DNA of 64,000 nucleotides from Mycobacterium sp. NS-7484 (GTDB taxonomy: Bacteria > Actinomycetota > Actinomycetes > Mycobacteriales > Mycobacteriaceae), in the NCBI RefSeq assembly GCF_001953975.1, contig NZ_MBEJ01000090.1, forward strand, positions 1-64,000, in the 5' to 3' direction. Below, one piece after another: positions 60,677 through 64,000 of this stretch (its first letter is position 1; every line of letters begins with the position of its first letter). The notes beneath the pieces were generated by a model. The model saw nothing but the letters and a program-made list of their open reading frames with translations. It made no database searches and was not told where the DNA came from. The position numbers and the translations under genes are program-made.

Positions 60677-60771
60677 AGTTTCTGCGCTTCACCGCCCAGG
60701 CCATATGTGAAGTCCGCCAGGTGTATCGAGACAGGGCACTACCGGAACAGAAACCGCTCGGACACAGATGA
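60673..60771 (+). pseudogene. Truncated partner of the DUF433 protein
   Basis: A GTG at 60673 overlaps the DUF433 stop (GTGA) and opens with K-F-L, typical of DUF5615 toxin starts. The frame diverges at once and stops at 60769-60771 after 32 residues. It is probably the remnant of a deleted toxin. Evidence is positional plus four residues, so confidence is low. Confidence 0.4.
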
Positions 60772-61238
60772 AAACGAAGACTTTAAACTGACATAATGTA
60801 TCTTATCGGTACATTGGTGAGCTGTACCGACTGCGACTAGTCGGCGGTACAGTCGATCTCTTCGCCTTACCTGCGGAGTCCAGGAACATCTTCATGCCCG
60901 ACCATCAACCATCTCGTTCGTGGCGCGGCTGTGCGGATGTGTAAGCCGCATAAGCGTCGAGGCGTTGGCCACGCCGCCAAGGATCCAGTCGCGGCCCGCC
61001 GACATTTGGGGTTCGCGCGTCAGGTACCCCGTCGGTCAATCGGTGGTGATGACTACTAGTGCCCCGCCGTCGCCTCTCCAATTGCGTCACAGTGACGATT
61101 TTCGAGAAGGTGCCTGTGTGTCAGATTCGCTTGCCGTACAGGCTTTTTCGATGAAGACGAGGCCGGGTTGAAGCCTGGCGGTCGGCTTCGGGTTCCGGCT
61201 GGTGATAGCGTCCCCGGTGAACGCAAGGAGCTGGCCGG
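60772..61238. other. Non-coding region
   Basis: About 470 bases without a convincing gene. The first part is AT-rich (ACATAATGTATCTTATC around 60791-60807) and leads into a strong hairpin at 60822-60852. The rest holds short frames with poor coding character. No RNA gene was recognised. Confidence 0.45.
60822..60852. terminator. Hairpin downstream of the toxin-antitoxin cluster
   Basis: CTGTACCG (60822-60829) pairs with CGGTACAG (60845-60852); an alternative fold adds CCGACT/AGTCGG with a bulge. It may be the terminator of the DUF433 transcript. Confidence 0.5.
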
Positions 61239-61568
61239 ATGGTTGTTTGGTTAAGGCGGATGAGGTGGCGAGCCGTGTCGCTGCTGCCTCTGGCTGCGAC
61301 GCTGATCGCCGGCTGCGGTACCGATCCAAGCCGACCTGTCGCCTCGGATGATCCCGTGACGACGCTGCCGGTTCCGGCGAACATGCCGCCGTTCCCATAT
61401 CCCAGCGACATTCCGCCGGTGTGGCTGCCCAGCGCTGTGCCCACCGTCCAGCTCCCGAGTGAGATCCCACGGGAGCCACTGCCGGCCGATGTACCGCAGG
61501 TTGAGTTGCCTGCCGAGATTCCCCGCGTTCAATTGCCCTCCGCGATCCCGCCTATCCCCTTCCCGTAA
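61239..61568 (+). CDS. Small lipoprotein with LP-x-x-[IV]-P repeats
   Basis: 109 residues. The signal ends LIAGCG, a lipobox. From about residue 50 the chain consists of roughly eight imperfect units of seven to nine residues with the pattern LP-(S/A)-(E/A/D)-(I/V)-P, finishing IPPIPFP. Such a repeat suggests an extended proline-rich rod at the cell surface. No homologue is recognised. ATG 61239 follows AAGGAG. Confidence 0.72.
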   Translation: MVVWLRRMRWRAVSLLPLAATLIAGCGTDPSRPVASDDPVTTLPVPANMPPFPYPSDIPPVWLPSAVPTVQLPSEIPREPLPADVPQVELPAEIPRVQLPSAIPPIPFP

Positions 61569-61572
61569 AGCG

Positions 61573-61623
61573 GTTCTACCCCAATGGATTTCGTCACTGT
61601 GACGAATGCCATTGGGGTAGAAC
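61573..61623. terminator. Long inverted repeat between convergent genes
   Basis: GTTCTACCCCAATGG (61573-61587) is exactly complementary to 61609-61623; inside, TTCGTCAC and GTGACGAA pair again with two mismatched positions between the stems, giving a near-continuous 25-bp hairpin with a tiny loop. It lies between the convergent lipoprotein and VOC genes and fits a bidirectional terminator, though it is unusually long. Confidence 0.65.
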
Positions 61624-61655
61624 GAGGCGGTCGTGGCGTTGCTCCAGACCCGTGT

Positions 61656-62153
61656 TCAAGAGGGCACGACCGATCGGTCATCGAACACCCTGAGGTCGAG
61701 CGGTTCGCCCAACAATTCCACCTGAATGCCGTCGGGATCCAGAACGCAGGCCACTGGAGCATTCGTGCGTGATGTCTTGATAGTGCGGACATCCGAGGCC
61801 AGTCCAAGAGATTTGAGCCGCCGCAGCGTCTCCTCGACGTCGACTTGAAATGACAGCACGCACATTCCTCGTTGAAGCCGTCGCACTCCCTCGGGTTCGC
61901 GTTCCGCGTCGAAACCGTTGATCTGCATCAACTCCACACACCCGGTGTTCGGTTCCCCTGCCACGCCGAGGAAGACGGTCCTGGTGCGATTGGTGGGCGC
62001 ATTGAGCAGCGTGACCAGATCGGGCTCAACGACTGTGTCAAAGAGCGTTCTCAGCCCAATGCCGTCGCAGTAGAACCGCAGCGACGCATCCATATCCGCG
62101 GGGCAAATCGCGATGTGGTGAACGGCCACTCCGGTTGGTTCAGGCGCTGACAT
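61656..62153 (-). CDS. VOC-family protein (glyoxalase/bleomycin-resistance type)
   Basis: 165 residues. The VOC fold is suggested by VAVHHIAICPADMDASLRFYCDGIGL at the start, GCVELMQIN, and the C-terminal VACVLDPDGIQVELLG with a metal-binding Glu. The two beta-alpha-beta-beta-beta units are complete. The substrate is unknown. ATG 62153 begins the conserved part; an ATG at 62192 would extend it. Confidence 0.83.
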   Translation of the reverse strand: MSAPEPTGVAVHHIAICPADMDASLRFYCDGIGLRTLFDTVVEPDLVTLLNAPTNRTRTVFLGVAGEPNTGCVELMQINGFDAEREPEGVRRLQRGMCVLSFQVDVEETLRRLKSLGLASDVRTIKTSRTNAPVACVLDPDGIQVELLGEPLDLRVFDDRSVVPS

Positions 62154-62387
62154 TCGCGGCTGCTCTCTTCCTGGCTCAAGGCCTCGAATCATGCTCATTC
62201 TCAATGTATTCCTACTTTGACACCGTGTCTTGAACAAGGTGCTGGGCGCGAGAGCAATTCGATTCTCGCCGGTATGCCGTCGAGCACAGCCATACCACCC
62301 TCGCGGACGCCCACTGTCTTGCGGTCCCGCAGATCGATTCGGCCAGGAAGGTGTGAGCCGGTGGCTGAAGCGACGCCCAGAGTGCGC

Positions 62388-63461
62388 TCACTCCAGCCAG
62401 TCGTTACCCGCAAGACCAAGTGATTTCACGTCGAGCGTGGGCGTGATGCCGGATTGCGGGGCCAGGCCATGGTTTTCGAGTACCGACCGCAGTACCTCAG
62501 CGGCATCGATGTTGAGTGGGCTGGACACCCACATGGCGTAGGGCAGATTGATGAACCGGTTCTCCCGCACGGCCCTGAGGTTGCGGCTGGCCGGGTTGGA
62601 CCGTAGGGCGTCGATCTTTTCCTCGACCGACTGACCCGGGTAGTCGACGAACGCGATCAGATCTGGATCGGCCGTGGCGATCCGCTCCCAGCTCACCGTG
62701 GTCCAGGTGTCGCGAACGTTCTCGGTGGCGTTGCGCGCACCGGCAGTGTCGATGATCCCTTGCGGCCCGCCGAACATCCCCGACGAGAAGACGGTGTCGC
62801 TGCCGCTGTCGAACAAGAAGACGGTCGGCATATGCTCGGGTTGCGGTGCAGCACGTAGCGTTTCGAGTCTCGCAGCCACCTCGTCGGCCGCGCGTGCGCC
62901 CTGTTCGGCGTTGCCGGTGATGATGCCGATGTTGCGCAGGTCGGTATCGAGCGCGAGCCACGGGTCCATCGTGCCGCGTACGCGCTCCCCCTCGACCTGC
63001 CGGCACGCCTCGGACAACTGGTAGACGCCGATACCGTGTCCGGACAGGATTTCGGGCGTGATCCCCCGGGCCTCCCCCATGCCGTAGTTGTATCCGGCGA
63101 ACAGCACCTGCGGCTTTGCGCCGACGATGTTCTCCAGCGTCGGCTGCGTCGGCGCAACCTCGTTGAGCTCATCGACCTGCGAACCGTATTCCAATCGAAG
63201 CACGTCGACGTCACGTGCCATCGAGCTGACCGCGACCATCTGCTCGTGCGCACCGGCGGCCAGCGCGATGGCGATCATGCCGCCGTCGTTGACGAACAAC
63301 CGATCGAGCGGCTGTTCATAGCTGACCTCCTCGCCGCAGTTGGCGACGGTCACGGTGGACGACGCAGCGGACACCTCGTGCTGCGAGCCGCAGGCGGTGA
63401 TCAGGCCAAGCGTGAGTGCCGCAACGGACCATTTCATCCAAAAGGTATGTGCCACAGTCAT
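62388..63461 (-). CDS. ABC importer substrate-binding lipoprotein, Fe-siderophore/cobalamin type
   Basis: 357 residues. The lipoprotein signal ends GLITACGS. The mature part is a PF01497-type two-lobed periplasmic binding protein: EEVSYEQPLDRLFVNDGGMIAIALAAGA, KPQVLFAGYNYGMGEARGITPEIL, DPDLIAFVDYPGQS. Ligands in this class are iron-siderophores, haem or cobalamin. The ATG at 63461 overlaps the ATPase stop (ATGA), showing it is part of the same operon. The cargo is not identifiable, though cobalamin is of interest given the B12 enzyme in the window. Confidence 0.88.
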   Translation of the reverse strand: MTVAHTFWMKWSVAALTLGLITACGSQHEVSAASSTVTVANCGEEVSYEQPLDRLFVNDGGMIAIALAAGAHEQMVAVSSMARDVDVLRLEYGSQVDELNEVAPTQPTLENIVGAKPQVLFAGYNYGMGEARGITPEILSGHGIGVYQLSEACRQVEGERVRGTMDPWLALDTDLRNIGIITGNAEQGARAADEVAARLETLRAAPQPEHMPTVFLFDSGSDTVFSSGMFGGPQGIIDTAGARNATENVRDTWTTVSWERIATADPDLIAFVDYPGQSVEEKIDALRSNPASRNLRAVRENRFINLPYAMWVSSPLNIDAAEVLRSVLENHGLAPQSGITPTLDVKSLGLAGNDWLE

Positions 63462-64000
63462 CTTCCGTCGGTGGTGTCGAACGCCGGATCGGCGTGGGTG
63501 AGCAGCAGGTGGGGACGTCTCGTCGTGGGATGGGTGATGACATCGCCGGCGACGTCGAACACCTCAGACAGCAGCTCGGGATCGAGCACCTCAGTAGGCG
63601 GTCCGTGCGCGACGAGCCCACCGGCAGCGACGACGGCGACCGCGTCGAAATGCCTCAGCACCAAATCCAAATCGTGCATGGCAGCGATGACCGTGCATTC
63701 GAGGGTGTCGAGAACCCTCATGAATCTCAGCTGCCATGCCGCGTCGAGATGATTGGTCGGTTCATCGAGCACCAGCACCGACGTCTGTTGGGCCAACGCG
63801 CGCGCGAGCACGACACGATGACGTTCACCACCGGAGAGTTCCGCGCAGGACCGGTTTCCCCAACCGCTCAGACCGACCGCCATCAGCGCGTCCTCGACGA
63901 TGTCGTGCTCCTCACCCGCACCCGTCGACGACCACGGATTCCGGTACGGCGTCCGGCCAAGCCGGACCGCCTCGGCGACGGTCAGCTCACCCGATGGCCG
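63458..64000 (-). CDS. ABC importer ATPase, 5' end outside window
   Basis: 181 residues are visible. The segment includes the signature CAELSGGERHRVVLARALA, the Walker B VLVLDEPTNHLD and the switch His in AAMHDLDLVL; the Walker A region is outside the window. It belongs to the FecE/FepC/BtuD class of iron or cobalamin ATPases. The permease gene is expected upstream of the window edge. It is translationally coupled to the binding protein gene. Confidence 0.92.
   Translation of the reverse strand, partial: RPSGELTVAEAVRLGRTPYRNPWSSTGAGEEHDIVEDALMAVGLSGWGNRSCAELSGGERHRVVLARALAQQTSVLVLDEPTNHLDAAWQLRFMRVLDTLECTVIAAMHDLDLVLRHFDAVAVVAAGGLVAHGPPTEVLDPELLSEVFDVAGDVITHPTTRRPHLLLTHADPAFDTTDGR

Noticed and set aside
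60920..61171. An 83-codon plus-strand frame in the gap after the toxin-antitoxin cluster.
   Set aside because: No ribosome binding site, mixed composition and no motif; kept as non-coding.
62154..62387. A cobalamin riboswitch or Fur/IdeR box near the ABC importer.
   Set aside because: This gap lies downstream of the importer genes, not at their promoter, which is outside the window; nothing recognisable was seen.
1..64000. tRNA, rRNA, CRISPR arrays, integrases and insertion sequences.
   Set aside because: No cloverleaf-like CCA-proximal pattern, regularly spaced repeats or transposase/integrase motifs were noticed, although small RNA genes could be missed by eye.

Overview
The window is high-GC actinobacterial chromosome and reads as a fast-growing mycobacterium (Mycolicibacterium-like). 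Mycobacterial hallmarks include an MmpS-family protein, a RipD-like NlpC/P60 pseudo-hydrolase, an Rpf with a 5' leader, a PepD/HtrA protease, MPT63-like, DUF732 and Rv1987-like secreted proteins, a FadD31-like acyl-AMP ligase, two F420-type LLM oxidoreductases, and a furA-katG pair. No rRNA, tRNA, CRISPR array or intact insertion sequence was seen. All assignments come from reading protein motifs by eye and from remembered family knowledge; no database was searched.

Layout. 0-5.7 kb: truncated mmpS, a minus-strand run of two secreted proteins and a phosphodiesterase, then a membrane acyltransferase followed by an SGNH hydrolase. 5.7-12 kb: GlxA-type regulator, HD hydrolase, MOSC protein, a MenC-like protein that has lost its catalytic residues, an antibiotic phosphotransferase-like kinase, thiol peroxidase and TenA. 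12-20 kb: ripD, membrane proteins, a CPBP protease, two adenylating enzymes, an alcohol dehydrogenase and a secreted esterase. 20-28 kb: two methyltransferases, a ThrE-type exporter, NDH-2, a TIGR01777 epimerase fused to an SRPBCC domain, and a thioesterase. 28-36.5 kb: FKBP lipoprotein, furA-katG, an LLM oxidoreductase, a long AT-rich leader and rpf, pepD, DUF488 and an MBL hydrolase.

36.9-38.1 kb holds a small two-gene operon: an AbrB-like small protein plus a protein resembling a divergent class III nucleotidyl cyclase, preceded by tandem palindromic operators. I consider it the best candidate for an undescribed regulatory or defence module. 38.1-47.1 kb is a catabolic region: IclR with a divergent TauD-type dioxygenase, a PucR regulator, an APC permease, and a coenzyme B12 diol/glycerol dehydratase whose large and medium subunits are fused, followed by its small subunit and the reactivase large subunit with 4-bp gene overlaps.

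47-58 kb: secreted MPT63-like, CBM2 and LGFP proteins; an arsenic cluster (acr3, arsI and divergent arsR around a 13-bp inverted repeat); a GMC oxidoreductase; a second LLM oxidoreductase; an XRE regulator; YaeQ. 58.1-60.8 kb is a toxin-antitoxin cluster in several states of decay: an intact MazEF, a VapBC whose toxin has Tyr in place of a PIN-domain Asp, an antitoxin next to a frameshifted MazF relic, and a DUF433 protein next to a truncated partner. The window ends with a repeat-bearing lipoprotein, a VOC protein, and an iron/cobalamin-type ABC importer whose ATPase runs off the end.
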